64,000 bases of DNA, taken from assembly GCA_020636105.1 (NCBI GenBank), contig JACJYL010000002.1:1392001-1456000 (forward strand), written 5' to 3'. Shown here in pieces: positions 16,614-25,222 of this stretch. A program made the position numbers and the translations under genes. Numbering within the stretch: position 1 is the stretch's first letter; every line of letters begins with the position of its first letter. The DNA comes from Lewinellaceae bacterium (GTDB lineage Bacteria; Bacteroidota; Bacteroidia; Chitinophagales; Saprospiraceae). The notes under the pieces are model-generated. The model ran no database searches. It was not told where the DNA came from and saw only the letters and a program-made list of their open reading frames with translations.

Positions 16614-16641
16614 AAAAACTTATTTTTAAAAATAAGTTTTT
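16614..16641. promoter_or_regulatory. Perfect 28-bp palindrome in a divergent intergenic region
   Basis: AAAAACTTATTTTT is followed at once by its exact reverse complement AAAAATAAGTTTTT. It lies 33 bp from the STAS-like start and 30 bp from the M48 start. It may be an operator for a dimeric regulator or a bidirectional terminator/extruding hairpin; the A/T richness makes chance less unlikely than for a mixed sequence. Confidence 0.5.
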
Positions 16642-16670
16642 AAACTGATTCCCTCATCAACTTCAAAAAA

Positions 16671-18941
16671 ATGAATACTCAATTAAAAAAATGGCTCCTG
16701 ATCTACTGTCTGTGCGTAATCCTTCCCGCAATTTCGCCGGCACAATCAGATTTCGGACTTGATTATACCCCCTTGAAAAGCCAGGCGCCCATTCCGAAAA
16801 GTATCCTGACCAGCACCACCTATAAAAGTAATATCGATATTGAAAACAGCATCGATAAAAACGGAGAAAAGGTCATCAGGCAAAAGAAAACGGAGTTCAT
16901 TATCGAATCAAACTACATGATTGACAGGCTGCTCAAAAGCCACCTTCTTTTATTCAATACGCCCCTCAACCAGCTTGTTGAAGAGATTACCGCCCTGATT
17001 TTAAAGGATGATCCTGAAGCCATTCAGGACATTGATCTGTATATCATCAAATCTTCGGAAGTCAACGCTTTTGCTACCGACCGGGGGGATATTTTCATCA
17101 CCATGGGGTTGCTGGCCCGCCTTGACACCGAAGCAGAACTGGCTTTTGTGATTGCCCACGAGATCATTCATTATAAAGAAAAACACAATATGGATGCTTT
17201 TTCCGAATATGAATCGATCGAGCAAAACAGCAGGCAAAACTACAGTGAATCGATGAACACCTTACTCAAAAAAAGTAAGTACTCCCAAAAACTGGAGACC
17301 ATTGCCGACAAAGAAGGACTCAGTCTTTTTGCCAATGCGGGCTATGCTTTTGATGATGTAATCCACGTCTTTGATATCCTCGACCTGGCCCACGCCCCGG
17401 TATTCAACATTCCTATCGATAAAAGTATGTTCGAGTTCAACGACATCCGTATCGATTCCAGCGACTGGCTCAAAAAGACCACCGAAGTAAAACCCCTCCA
17501 GGATTACGATTATGAAACCATTTATGATGAAGAGGCTGAAGTAACCAATACGGTTAATCCCAAAAAAGAAGATGAAGAGAATTACAGCACCCATCCCGAC
17601 ATCCAAAGCCGGAAGGATGCTCTTGAAGAAAACCGTACCAATTACAGTCCTAATGACCGGAAACAATACCTGGTAAAAACTCCCGAAGCTTTTGCCCAAC
17701 TGGCTACCATGGCGCAATTTGAACTGGCTCAGATATTGCTCCAGGAACGCGAATATTCGGCAGCACTGTATCACTGTTATGCCCTTTTAAAAAAATTCCC
17801 GGACAACGCTTATTTACAGAAAAGCTTTACTTACGGCCTTTACGGGTTGGGAGAATATGCGTTGATCGATGAACTGGACCAGGTGGTTCATAAAAATAAA
17901 AGCATTCAGGGCGAATGGAAAAGGATCAATTTTCTCTTTTTTCGATTGACCCGCAAAGAAATCGGCACACTGGCCGCAGCCCATTGCTGGAAAACGCACC
18001 TCCAATATCCGGAGGATGAAAAGATTGAACGGATGGCCCGGGATATCATTGAAGATATCGTTATTTATGAAATAGAAAATCCGCTCGATTTTTTCGACAC
18101 TGCCCCGGTTGACACCGCCCTACTCAACAATACTGCAGTTTTTGCACGCTTTGCTTTTTCAGAATTTATGAACGACTCCACTTTTGTCAACCACCTCAAA
18201 AAAGGGATGTATTACAGAGACCGAAAAGCCTCAAGAGAAAAATATGAACAAAGCAGGCAATACCGAACCGATCAAAAAAAAGAAAGCGTGACGGGCAAAT
18301 CTATCGGCGCTAAAAAAGTGGTCATGGTCAACCCTACCCATATAGAAGGCAATGTTTCGGTGAGAGGAAACGCAAGGATCGATTATATTCGTTCCGAAGC
18401 GGCTCAAAAAGAACTAAAAACCTACATTGATGATGCCGCCAGAGATTTAGATCTCAATACGGAAATCATGGATATCAACCATTTGAAAAATGCCGGGGAG
18501 ATCGATCAGCTCAATGATATTCGAACCATCGAACATTGGGCGGATGAATATTTCACCCACCCTACTTACATGGTGGCCACCAACCATAACGAGGCGATGG
18601 CTCTTTGTGATAAATTAAATACGGATTACTTCGCCTATTCGGGATTTATTACTTTTTACAAAAAGAAAAATATCGCTGGCGTAGGCCTTTCTCTGGTATT
18701 GGGATCATACCTGTATATCATTCCTGCTACTTCCCCCTTCATGATATACCATACTTTTAAAAAGGGAAACGAAACTTTTTATTATTTAAATGCCCTGAAT
18801 GTCAGGGATTACAGCCTGGAACTTCACGATGTCAACTGGATAAAAATAAAAGGGCATCCGGAGGTGCTGAAGAGTCATTTATACTGGTCGATGAACCAAT
18901 TGAAAAGATCAAAAAAACCTTCCAATGAAAAAAAGAATTAA
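16671..18941 (+). CDS. M48-family metalloprotease with long C-terminal extension, 756 aa
   Basis: A signal peptide (LLIYCLCVILPAISPAQ) leads to an M48 domain with the zinc motif HEIIH at residues 163-167 and a third-ligand region ETIADKEGL, as in BepA/LoiP-type periplasmic proteases. After the protease comes an acidic linker, then a helical TPR-like region (residues about 340-480) and a C-terminal part of about 200 residues that holds a hydrophobic segment (GVGLSLVLGSYLYIIPA). BepA-like proteins survey outer-membrane assembly and degrade stalled barrels. The C-terminal region is not one I recognise. The stop overlaps the downstream beta-barrel gene by 17 bp, so the two are translationally coupled. 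Confidence 0.85.
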   Translation: MNTQLKKWLLIYCLCVILPAISPAQSDFGLDYTPLKSQAPIPKSILTSTTYKSNIDIENSIDKNGEKVIRQKKTEFIIESNYMIDRLLKSHLLLFNTPLNQLVEEITALILKDDPEAIQDIDLYIIKSSEVNAFATDRGDIFITMGLLARLDTEAELAFVIAHEIIHYKEKHNMDAFSEYESIEQNSRQNYSESMNTLLKKSKYSQKLETIADKEGLSLFANAGYAFDDVIHVFDILDLAHAPVFNIPIDKSMFEFNDIRIDSSDWLKKTTEVKPLQDYDYETIYDEEAEVTNTVNPKKEDEENYSTHPDIQSRKDALEENRTNYSPNDRKQYLVKTPEAFAQLATMAQFELAQILLQEREYSAALYHCYALLKKFPDNAYLQKSFTYGLYGLGEYALIDELDQVVHKNKSIQGEWKRINFLFFRLTRKEIGTLAAAHCWKTHLQYPEDEKIERMARDIIEDIVIYEIENPLDFFDTAPVDTALLNNTAVFARFAFSEFMNDSTFVNHLKKGMYYRDRKASREKYEQSRQYRTDQKKESVTGKSIGAKKVVMVNPTHIEGNVSVRGNARIDYIRSEAAQKELKTYIDDAARDLDLNTEIMDINHLKNAGEIDQLNDIRTIEHWADEYFTHPTYMVATNHNEAMALCDKLNTDYFAYSGFITFYKKKNIAGVGLSLVLGSYLYIIPATSPFMIYHTFKKGNETFYYLNALNVRDYSLELHDVNWIKIKGHPEVLKSHLYWSMNQLKRSKKPSNEKKN

Positions 18942-19665
18942 ACTTATCCTCATTACCCTGTCCTGCTTTGGCTTAACGGCCGTTTCAGGCAATGCCCAGG
19001 GCATTGGTTTATCCGGCAAGCGTTTTTCGACATTTTACAATCTTGAATATGCCGGAAAAATGGTCTTTTCGGATTTTAAAAATTATAAAGGTGACTATTA
19101 CAACGAGCTTGAGGATAGCAAACCCTCTCTATTAAAATCAATTATCAATTTTCGGCATAACGTACAGGTGGAATACAATATCAATCGAAAAGTCACGATT
19201 GGGGCATTCGGAAGTTATTTCAGAGAAGGCTTTGGAGTAGTAGAACCCCGGTTATTTTCAAAAAATTATCAATCTTTCAGTTATGGCATTGCTGTCAAGC
19301 TTTTTAACATAAAAAAAGGAGGACTTGCCCCACTGGGCAGGTATTTTTCGCTCAAAATATTCAACAACTACAACAAAATTCACTTCAGGGGCAATTCCAG
19401 TATTTACGGTGATAATTTTCGAACCAATGAATTCACCTATTCTTCACCGAGAATTTCGGTTGTTTTTGGAAAGCAGGGCATTCTCACACGGAAGGTGCTT
19501 TTTAACGTGGCAGTAGAGATAGGCACTTTGTTATTTGGGGCATATGATTCTTCGGCTTTGCCCCCTTTCAATAATATAAATTACCAATCAGATGAGCTGT
19601 TTAGATCGCTGGATATCGCCCATCTGTTCAGGCTTACTTTTGGAGTGGGTATCAATCCGTTTTAG
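18925..19665 (+). CDS. Predicted outer-membrane beta-barrel protein, 246 aa
   Basis: The ATG lies 17 bp inside the end of the M48 gene. A signal peptide (MKKRIKLILITLSCFGLTAV, ending GNAQG) is followed by amphipathic strands rich in Tyr and Phe and a terminal aromatic residue (GVGINPF), which fits an 8- to 10-strand outer-membrane barrel. I cannot name the family. The coupling suggests that it is a partner or a substrate of the upstream protease. A bidirectional terminator follows at 19736-19768. Confidence 0.7.
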   Translation: MKKRIKLILITLSCFGLTAVSGNAQGIGLSGKRFSTFYNLEYAGKMVFSDFKNYKGDYYNELEDSKPSLLKSIINFRHNVQVEYNINRKVTIGAFGSYFREGFGVVEPRLFSKNYQSFSYGIAVKLFNIKKGGLAPLGRYFSLKIFNNYNKIHFRGNSSIYGDNFRTNEFTYSSPRISVVFGKQGILTRKVLFNVAVEIGTLLFGAYDSSALPPFNNINYQSDELFRSLDIAHLFRLTFGVGINPF

Positions 19666-19735
19666 CAGGGACATTTGAAGCGGCCTTCCTCTGGATTTAT
19701 TGGATTAGAGATTTTATAAAAATAAAATAACAAAA

Positions 19736-19770
19736 AAAAATCCCCGACGAAGACCGCCAGGGATTTTTTT
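19736..19770. terminator. Bidirectional terminator between convergent genes
   Basis: AAAAATCCC and GGGATTTTT form a 9-bp stem around a 15-base loop, with an A run on the left and a T run on the right, so it can serve both the beta-barrel gene and the zinc-ribbon lipoprotein gene. Confidence 0.75.
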
Positions 19771-19789
19771 TTTGCTTTATTAACCCGGT

Positions 19790-20272
19790 TTAATCGTGAT
19801 AAGTCTGGTTGTGAGCCAATGCCGAACCACACTTTGCACAATTGCCTTTTGCTCCTGCACCCCCTGCGCAACCGTTTGAACAGAGATAGTGCCAGTCGCC
19901 CCTTGCATTTTGTGCAGGAGAAGAATCCTGAGTCGGCTGTTGTGTGTTTTGAAACACAGGACTTGTGGCAGTTGAATTCGGATTCTGCGCAGCCGGGGCA
20001 TTGTGGAAAGCCTGGTTATGATCCAGTTCGGTACCACATTGGGCGCAATTGCCGGGAGCTTCTCCACCGGATCCAACATGTCCGTTGGGACAGGTATAAT
20101 GCTCCACCCCACTGGCAGCAGTAGTATTGGCCGGAGCAGGATTATTTCCGGCCGGGGTAGTCACTACCGGCGTGGTCGCTTGGGCATCGGTCGCATTGTC
20201 CGCACTGTTATTGCAAGCAAAAAAAGTCAGCCCTAAAAAAAGAAAAAGTACAATTGGGAATATTCTTCTCAT
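19790..20272 (-). CDS. Lipoprotein with two zinc-ribbon-like repeats
   Basis: I start the gene at 20272, where MRRIFPIVLFLFLGLTFFAC gives a textbook lipoprotein signal with lipobox FFAC; the ATG 42 bp upstream would lengthen it with a non-signal stretch. After a low-complexity Thr/Ala/Pro linker there are two related modules of about 33 residues: HYTCPNGHVG...GNCAQCGTELDHNQAFH and HYLCSNGCAG...GNCAKCGSALAHNQTYH. Each has CxxG and CxxC pairs and closing His residues, suggesting a metal-binding knuckle. The function is unknown; metal binding or sensing at the envelope is an inference. Confidence 0.75.
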   Translation of the reverse strand: MRRIFPIVLFLFLGLTFFACNNSADNATDAQATTPVVTTPAGNNPAPANTTAASGVEHYTCPNGHVGSGGEAPGNCAQCGTELDHNQAFHNAPAAQNPNSTATSPVFQNTQQPTQDSSPAQNARGDWHYLCSNGCAGGAGAKGNCAKCGSALAHNQTYHD

Positions 20273-20394
20273 TATAAATGATTTGTGAAAACTTAAAAAA
20301 AGATGTTTGAACATGAAAGATAAGGATATTTTTAATTATCGCCAAATTTGATGATTTGACAAGAGAATCCAAGGTGATCTGTTTATGAATTTTT

Positions 20395-21900
20395 CTAATC
20401 CTGCAAGATCAGTTTGGCATATCCTTTACCGTTTTGCCCGGTAATATTGAGGAAATAAATCCCGGCTTCCAGCCTTCCGTTTTCCTGAATATTTAACTGG
20501 AAGCTCGACCGGTTTAATTTTACAGATTGAGAAAACACCTCTTTTCCCAATACATCCATTAAGGTACACCAATATTGCCCTCCGGAATGTCCTGTCTTTA
20601 AATTCACATTGACTATCCCATCCCTTACCGGGTTGGGAAAAATATTCGTTTCAATCTCTTCCAATTCATTGATGCCCAGTGCATTTTCGGTGATGGAGAT
20701 CCAGTTGATATTGAAGCCATCGTCCCTGACTACCATTCTTAAAACATGCTCCCCGGCTTGAAGGGTTGCCATGGTGGAAACGGTGGTCCAGCTTTGCCAG
20801 CCGCCGGTGTTGGGGGTATTTATTGAGGTCAGCAGTTGTCCGTCAACGAGCAGGTCAAATTTCCCGGGATTGGTTCCCGCCACCCTGGCATTCAAATAAT
20901 AGGTTCCCGTTTCCTGCACCTCAATTTTGTATTCTGCCCAGTCATTGTTATTGGTCCATCCGAGGTTCATAAAACCATCGCTGTCCTGGGTGAGTTCACC
21001 GAACAACCCCGACATCAGGTAGTATTCCTCCACCTCGATCCTGCCCGGCACCTGGAATTGCATCTCCGGGTCATAAACGGGAATGTCAAAGTACAATTGT
21101 CCCAGCTCCGTGAGCATGCCGTCGGCGCCGTAAAGGTCGATATACGGATAAGCATTTGGCCCGGAAGAGGTTCGCCCGATAAACCAGGCATAACGGTAAA
21201 CCTGTGGATCCCGTTCCAGGAAATTCACGGTGCCTGCCAGGTAATTCTTTTGATCCTGTGGATTGTTGACTGAATTGTCCCATGCGGCAAATTCGGTCAC
21301 CCAAATGGGTTTATTGTATTGACGGGCATCTTCAATATAACCGGTGATAGAGTTTCCGCCCCCGTACCAATGCAAAGCGATATGATCCACCTTGCAGCCC
21401 GAACAGGCATCGAAAAAATCATTAAGCCAGTCAAAAGGACTGTAATAGGTGGTCCCCCCCACGGAAACGCAATTACCGCAGTAATTGACTGCCGGACTGA
21501 CGAGTGTCAGGTCGTAATTTTCGGCAATGGCCTGCAGCGCGGGCCATTTGACGGCTGCGAAGGAGGGCGTCATATTGGCCTGATCGGTAAAATTGGGCTC
21601 ATTAAAACCCAGTATATATTTTATGCTAGTATCCTGCTCCACCCGGTCGGCCACTGCATTGATGCCCCCGCCATTCCAGGCCATAGGAGCAAAATCCACA
21701 TTGTAATTTTGATAGGTATTCTGAATCGCTGCGTCGGGTTGTGCCGCCCAGTTGTACCACCAGGAAATGCCTTCCGAAAATTGCTGCATATCATTGGCAG
21801 AATGGTAGCCGTAGGAAACACCGCGTTTGTAGCTTTTGGTCTGAGCATCTGCGGCGAAAAACAACAGGAGTAAGGCGGGCAACAGTAATAACTTTTTCAT
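20395..21900 (-). CDS. GH128-type glucanase with CBM6-like module and T9SS tail
   Basis: The protein (501 aa) has a signal peptide (residues 1-19), a catalytic domain of about 260 residues with the acid in GFNEPNF (Glu101) and the nucleophile in WVTEFAAWD (Glu203), matching the Asl1/GH128 endo-beta-1,3-glucanase family. A carbohydrate-binding module of the CBM6/36 fold follows (about residues 290-410, IEVEEYYLM and NNNDWAEYKI), and a T9SS C-terminal domain (NIFPNPVRDG to YAKLILQD) closes it. It would be secreted to the surface to cut beta-1,3-glucans such as laminarin or fungal and algal walls. The 9-bp gap to the GNAT gene upstream suggests shared transcription. Confidence 0.85.
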   Translation of the reverse strand: MKKLLLLPALLLLFFAADAQTKSYKRGVSYGYHSANDMQQFSEGISWWYNWAAQPDAAIQNTYQNYNVDFAPMAWNGGGINAVADRVEQDTSIKYILGFNEPNFTDQANMTPSFAAVKWPALQAIAENYDLTLVSPAVNYCGNCVSVGGTTYYSPFDWLNDFFDACSGCKVDHIALHWYGGGNSITGYIEDARQYNKPIWVTEFAAWDNSVNNPQDQKNYLAGTVNFLERDPQVYRYAWFIGRTSSGPNAYPYIDLYGADGMLTELGQLYFDIPVYDPEMQFQVPGRIEVEEYYLMSGLFGELTQDSDGFMNLGWTNNNDWAEYKIEVQETGTYYLNARVAGTNPGKFDLLVDGQLLTSINTPNTGGWQSWTTVSTMATLQAGEHVLRMVVRDDGFNINWISITENALGINELEEIETNIFPNPVRDGIVNVNLKTGHSGGQYWCTLMDVLGKEVFSQSVKLNRSSFQLNIQENGRLEAGIYFLNITGQNGKGYAKLILQD

Positions 21901-21909
21901 CGCCTGAAA

Positions 21910-22437
21910 TTACAATTTAAACTTCAACAAGAGGTCAATTTGTTCATCTTTTCCCAGCATAAACACATGCCGGCCAAATTCGACAAATCCATTTTTATTA
22001 TAAAACCGGATGGCTTCAGTATTCTTTTCCCAGACGCCCAGCCATACCCAGTCAAAATGTGCCGCCCGGGCCTTTTCCAGCACTTGTGCCAGCATCCATT
22101 GGCCCACCTGCTTGCCCTGCCAGTGCGACCATAGGTAAATGCGCTCAATTTCCATAGCATTGTCCAGATGCGTTTCCGTCTGTGCCTTGCCGGTATTGAG
22201 CTTCATATACCCCAAAAGTGCTTCATCCGTTTCGGCAAAGTAAAATTGCGTTTCAGGATTTTCCATCTCCAAAGTGAGGCTTTCGACCGTTAAATTTTCG
22301 GACAAAAAATGGGCCATATGGTCAGGATCATTTTTGTCGGCAAAAGCATTTAAAAAGGTCGTCCGGCTGATGTCATGCAATGCATTGATTTCAGCTTTTT
22401 CAACTAGCCGAAGTTTTATATTATTCAGATGTTGCAT
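21910..22437 (-). CDS. GNAT N-acetyltransferase, 175 aa
   Basis: Start taken at 22437 (MQHLNNIKLRL) because the earlier ATG at 22476 lies inside the end of the upstream FISUMP gene and adds a basic non-homologous leader. The GNAT core is clear: IERIYLWSHWQGKQVGQWML carries the acetyl-CoA loop QxxGxG/A in the form HWQGKQVG, followed by WLGVWEKNTEAIRFYNKNGF, the motif of the spermidine/RimI-like subgroup. It acetylates an unknown small molecule or protein in the cytoplasm. Confidence 0.85.
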   Translation of the reverse strand: MQHLNNIKLRLVEKAEINALHDISRTTFLNAFADKNDPDHMAHFLSENLTVESLTLEMENPETQFYFAETDEALLGYMKLNTGKAQTETHLDNAMEIERIYLWSHWQGKQVGQWMLAQVLEKARAAHFDWVWLGVWEKNTEAIRFYNKNGFVEFGRHVFMLGKDEQIDLLLKFKL

Positions 22438-22460
22438 AGGTTTGTTTATCGGATCAATTT

Positions 22461-23171
22461 TTATTCTTTTATGCATCTAATACCTGCTCCAATTTGAATT
22501 GGATTATTTTCAAATAACATTGCAGGCTCATCATAGAGATTCACCACCAGCCTGGTGCCATTTGAAGCATCAACATCCGAGGTTGCCCAAGAACAGATTC
22601 CTTCCGAAAAAGTTGGCCCTCCAAAAGCATGGATATAACCATTGGGTAGTCCATTAAAACCATAGGAATCTGTACCATTTCCACTTGATGGCAGCCATCC
22701 TTTTACAGATTTTAATACCGTAGCTTCATTTCCGGCATTGCCATCGTTGGATATGAAATTTTCCAATACCCTAAAATCTTGTTCGGTTGGTATGCGCCAG
22801 CCTTCAGGCGCTAATTTCCCACTTTCAATCGCAAAGTGATTGTACTGAGCTCCGTAATAATCGAAAGGCAGCTCTTCATCATAAACATTATTCAAATCAT
22901 CTGTATTCGACCATTGGTAATAAGGAATTGGAGTGTTGCCATTATGCCAATCGTTGCCAAATGTAAATTCCGCAATGGGTGTGCCGTCATTAAATTTCGT
23001 AGTTTTCAGGTTCTCCAGCATCCATATTTGATTTCCAATTTTTATGGTGTTATAAACGTTTCCATCGGCATCCTTTACCGTTTCGGTCGGTGATTCAGGT
23101 GGATTGTCATCCTTTGAACAAGCAAAAATTACCAGTAAGAAAATAGGGATTAAAAATTTAATTTGATTCAT
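22461..23171 (-). CDS. FISUMP-domain lipoprotein
   Basis: A lipoprotein signal (MNQIKFLIPIFLLVIFACSK) is followed by the Fibrobacter succinogenes major paralogous domain: DADGNVYNTIKIGNQIWM, the line ENLKTTKFNDGTPI, WRIPTEQDFRVLENF and a closing IGAGIRCIKE. These extracellular domains are widespread in Bacteroidota and of unknown function. The gene and the following ones are noticeably richer in A/T than the block before it. It starts the accessory stretch 22.4-27.5 kb. Confidence 0.9.
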   Translation of the reverse strand: MNQIKFLIPIFLLVIFACSKDDNPPESPTETVKDADGNVYNTIKIGNQIWMLENLKTTKFNDGTPIAEFTFGNDWHNGNTPIPYYQWSNTDDLNNVYDEELPFDYYGAQYNHFAIESGKLAPEGWRIPTEQDFRVLENFISNDGNAGNEATVLKSVKGWLPSSGNGTDSYGFNGLPNGYIHAFGGPTFSEGICSWATSDVDASNGTRLVVNLYDEPAMLFENNPIQIGAGIRCIKE

Positions 23172-23204
23172 TGTATTTTGTTGCTATTCTTTGCCTTAAA
23201 AAAC

Positions 23205-23660
23205 TTACACGCCAAACTGACTCAAATGGTGGTTGAGATGTTTATAAAACATATTATTCCACTCTTCTGCGGTCAGTTTTCCAAAAGAGTGTGACTCCTT
23301 ACCTTCAAAATGATCTGCGCCCAATTGCTGTGTCCTGTTAATGTAGTTGATCAGCCGTTTTTTTTCTTTATCGAAATCTTTGGATCCCTTCATGATAAAT
23401 TGGGGGGCTGTCGGACTGTTTTGCTTATAAGGTACAGTAGAAACTACCTTGTTTTTTACCATTGTTTTAAGAATAAATTTCATAACCGCATTCGGCTTTG
23501 GATGGATGTTATCATAAACCATTTCATAGGATACATTACAATGAGCCAGCATCTGGTCCACGCTCATTTTACCCCAATTAGCCTGGGTTTGGGGGGTAAG
23601 TTTTTCTATCCTGCTGATTAATTCGGCGGTCATTTCCTGGCTGAAAATATTATTTTCCAT
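23205..23660 (-). CDS. DUF1569 (DinB-like) protein
   Basis: I use the start at 23660 (MENNIFSQEMTAEL), 151 residues. An upstream in-frame ATG at 23807 would add about 50 residues without family similarity, and a TAnnTTTG match at 23711-23718 lies between the two starts, so the shorter form is favoured. The sequence carries the DUF1569 pattern: WGKMSVDQMLAHCNVS with its conserved His, a central KGSKDFDKEKKRL, and the C-terminal MFYKHLNHHLSQFG. The family is related to DinB and often carries a metal-like His triad; the role is unknown. Confidence 0.8.
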   Translation of the reverse strand: MENNIFSQEMTAELISRIEKLTPQTQANWGKMSVDQMLAHCNVSYEMVYDNIHPKPNAVMKFILKTMVKNKVVSTVPYKQNSPTAPQFIMKGSKDFDKEKKRLINYINRTQQLGADHFEGKESHSFGKLTAEEWNNMFYKHLNHHLSQFGV

Positions 23661-23710
23661 GTTGTCGGATTTTTTTGAAGAGTGGATTGGTAAGTAGTTT
23701 ATTTCGAATG

Positions 23711-23718
23711 CAAATATA
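23711..23718 (-). promoter_or_regulatory. Bacteroidota -7 element for the DUF1569 gene
   Basis: CAAATATA on the plus strand is TATATTTG on the coding strand, an exact TAnnTTTG match 51 bp before the chosen start at 23660. No -33 TTG is seen at normal spacing. Confidence 0.5.
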
Positions 23719-23964
23719 AAAATTATGAGGCAGGCTTTTACTAAAGAATACTTTAAAAATTCAAAACGATTTTTATTCTGATTTGAAATAAAATTGATGC
23801 AGAACATCAGTTATTCATTCGTTTGCCATATCCAAAAACTCTTTGCCCCCATTGCGATTCCATTGCGCACCTTGCGGTTAAACAATCCGTTAAATTTTTC
23901 ATATCCCTACCGTTAAAAGTGATGCAGAACAGCAAAAACTGCCTGAGTAGCATTTTTCAAACAC

Positions 23965-25019
23965 CTACATTCTAATCAACTTTTGGCTGAATACCACCTT
24001 ACCGGCTTCATCTTTGATCATAATAACATACACACCATTCACAACACCCGTCATATCAACGGCAAGCCTTTTACTGGCAATACTATATTGTATTGGAATA
24101 TATTTACCATTGGTATCCACCAAAAATAAGCTGTAATCAGACAGATCTGTATCATCGCCAGTTTCAAGGAATACGAGGTCACTGTTTGTCGGATTAGGAT
24201 AAACAGCCGAACAAGGTAAATTTATTCCGGTATCACTTCATTAATCTTATAGCCTTTTAAATTCTCGTCGGAGGTATTGAACTGATCATCTTCCTTTATT
24301 TGGAGGTTAAATTCAATATCATAATATATTTGATCGATAAAAAACTTTTGTTCAGGCTGCCGGTTGGAGTAGTTTTCTGCTTTCATCCTTATCGGATAAT
24401 GTGTCTTTTTATCGATCAAATATCCCGTTGTTGAAATACTGCCGTCACTGTCTTCAAGTTTGATCGCAAATCCAGGCATGGTAGCTTTATGCTCCAATCG
24501 AATTAATATTTAAAAACAGTCCTTGTGCATAAAAAGGGTGTCTTTGAGCCTCTCAACTTTGTAGGTATCCAAATTATCCAGGATGTACCTAAATTCATGT
24601 TGCATGCCATAAAGCGTATTATGCCCCCAAAAGGGTTTGCTTTTAAATTCAGGATATTTGATCAAATCGTATATCCTGGCTACCGTATCCCGGTTGTTTT
24701 TTCGTATTAATTTATTCCCATCGCAAATATCCTCGTAAATGACATTTGTTTTATCGTCAACATACATATACCAATGCCCTTTAACCCCAACAATAGAATC
24801 TCCCGGTAACCGCTTAAAATACATCTCCCGGTATCTGAAAATGGTATCACCAACATTCCCCGGGTTGTTCCTGGCCATATCTTGTTTGTAATAAATCGTT
24901 TCAATTCTATCAATAGCCTTAATGGTTTTCTGCAATATTACGGGGGCCGTTTCCTACTCTCCACAAGAGCCGAGAACCATTATCACTGGTAATAAATAAA
25001 TGATTCCAATTTTTCTCAT
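23965..25019 (-). pseudogene. Decayed lipoprotein gene with in-frame stops and a T9SS remnant
   Basis: One frame can be followed from the ATG at 25019 through three pieces. It opens with a lipoprotein signal (MRKIGIIYLLPVIMVLGSC) that is stopped after CGE by TAG at 24954-24956. The same frame resumes (ETAPVILQKTIKAIDRIE) and runs to a TAA at 24510-24512 after FMHKDCF, then continues without a shift (ILIRLEHKATMPGF) to a TAA at 24222-24224. Directly beyond, in another frame, lies a complete T9SS-type C-terminal domain (VYPNPTNSD to QKLIRM) ending with TAG at 23965. The body resembles LolA-like or TlpA N-terminal domains of Bacteroidota lipoproteins, an inference. The CTD may belong to this gene after a frameshift or be the remnant of another gene. 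The two long fragments could still be translated as short peptides, but not as the original protein. Confidence 0.75.
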
Positions 25020-25222
25020 GGTTATTCAATTGATGGATCGCTCGATGGTTGAGGTTTGCAGCTTCGATCGGATATGCTCGTCTATTATGCAGCTTTTCAT
25101 TTATAAATGTTACCTCTTTACATTTTTTTCCGAGTTGAAATTTAATTCAAATCGACTGACATTTTATTGTTTCAAATTGAATGGTCCATGGATGCTATTT
25201 TCTCGAGGTATTAAGAGCATGG

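Noticed and set aside
23661..23807. N-terminal extension of the DUF1569 gene
   Set aside because: The extra 49 residues are not family-like, and a promoter match falls inside the extension.
24510..24956. Recoding (selenocysteine or stop readthrough) at the in-frame TAG and TAA of the lipoprotein gene
   Set aside because: No SECIS-like or readthrough context seen, and two different stops plus a frameshifted tail fit decay better.
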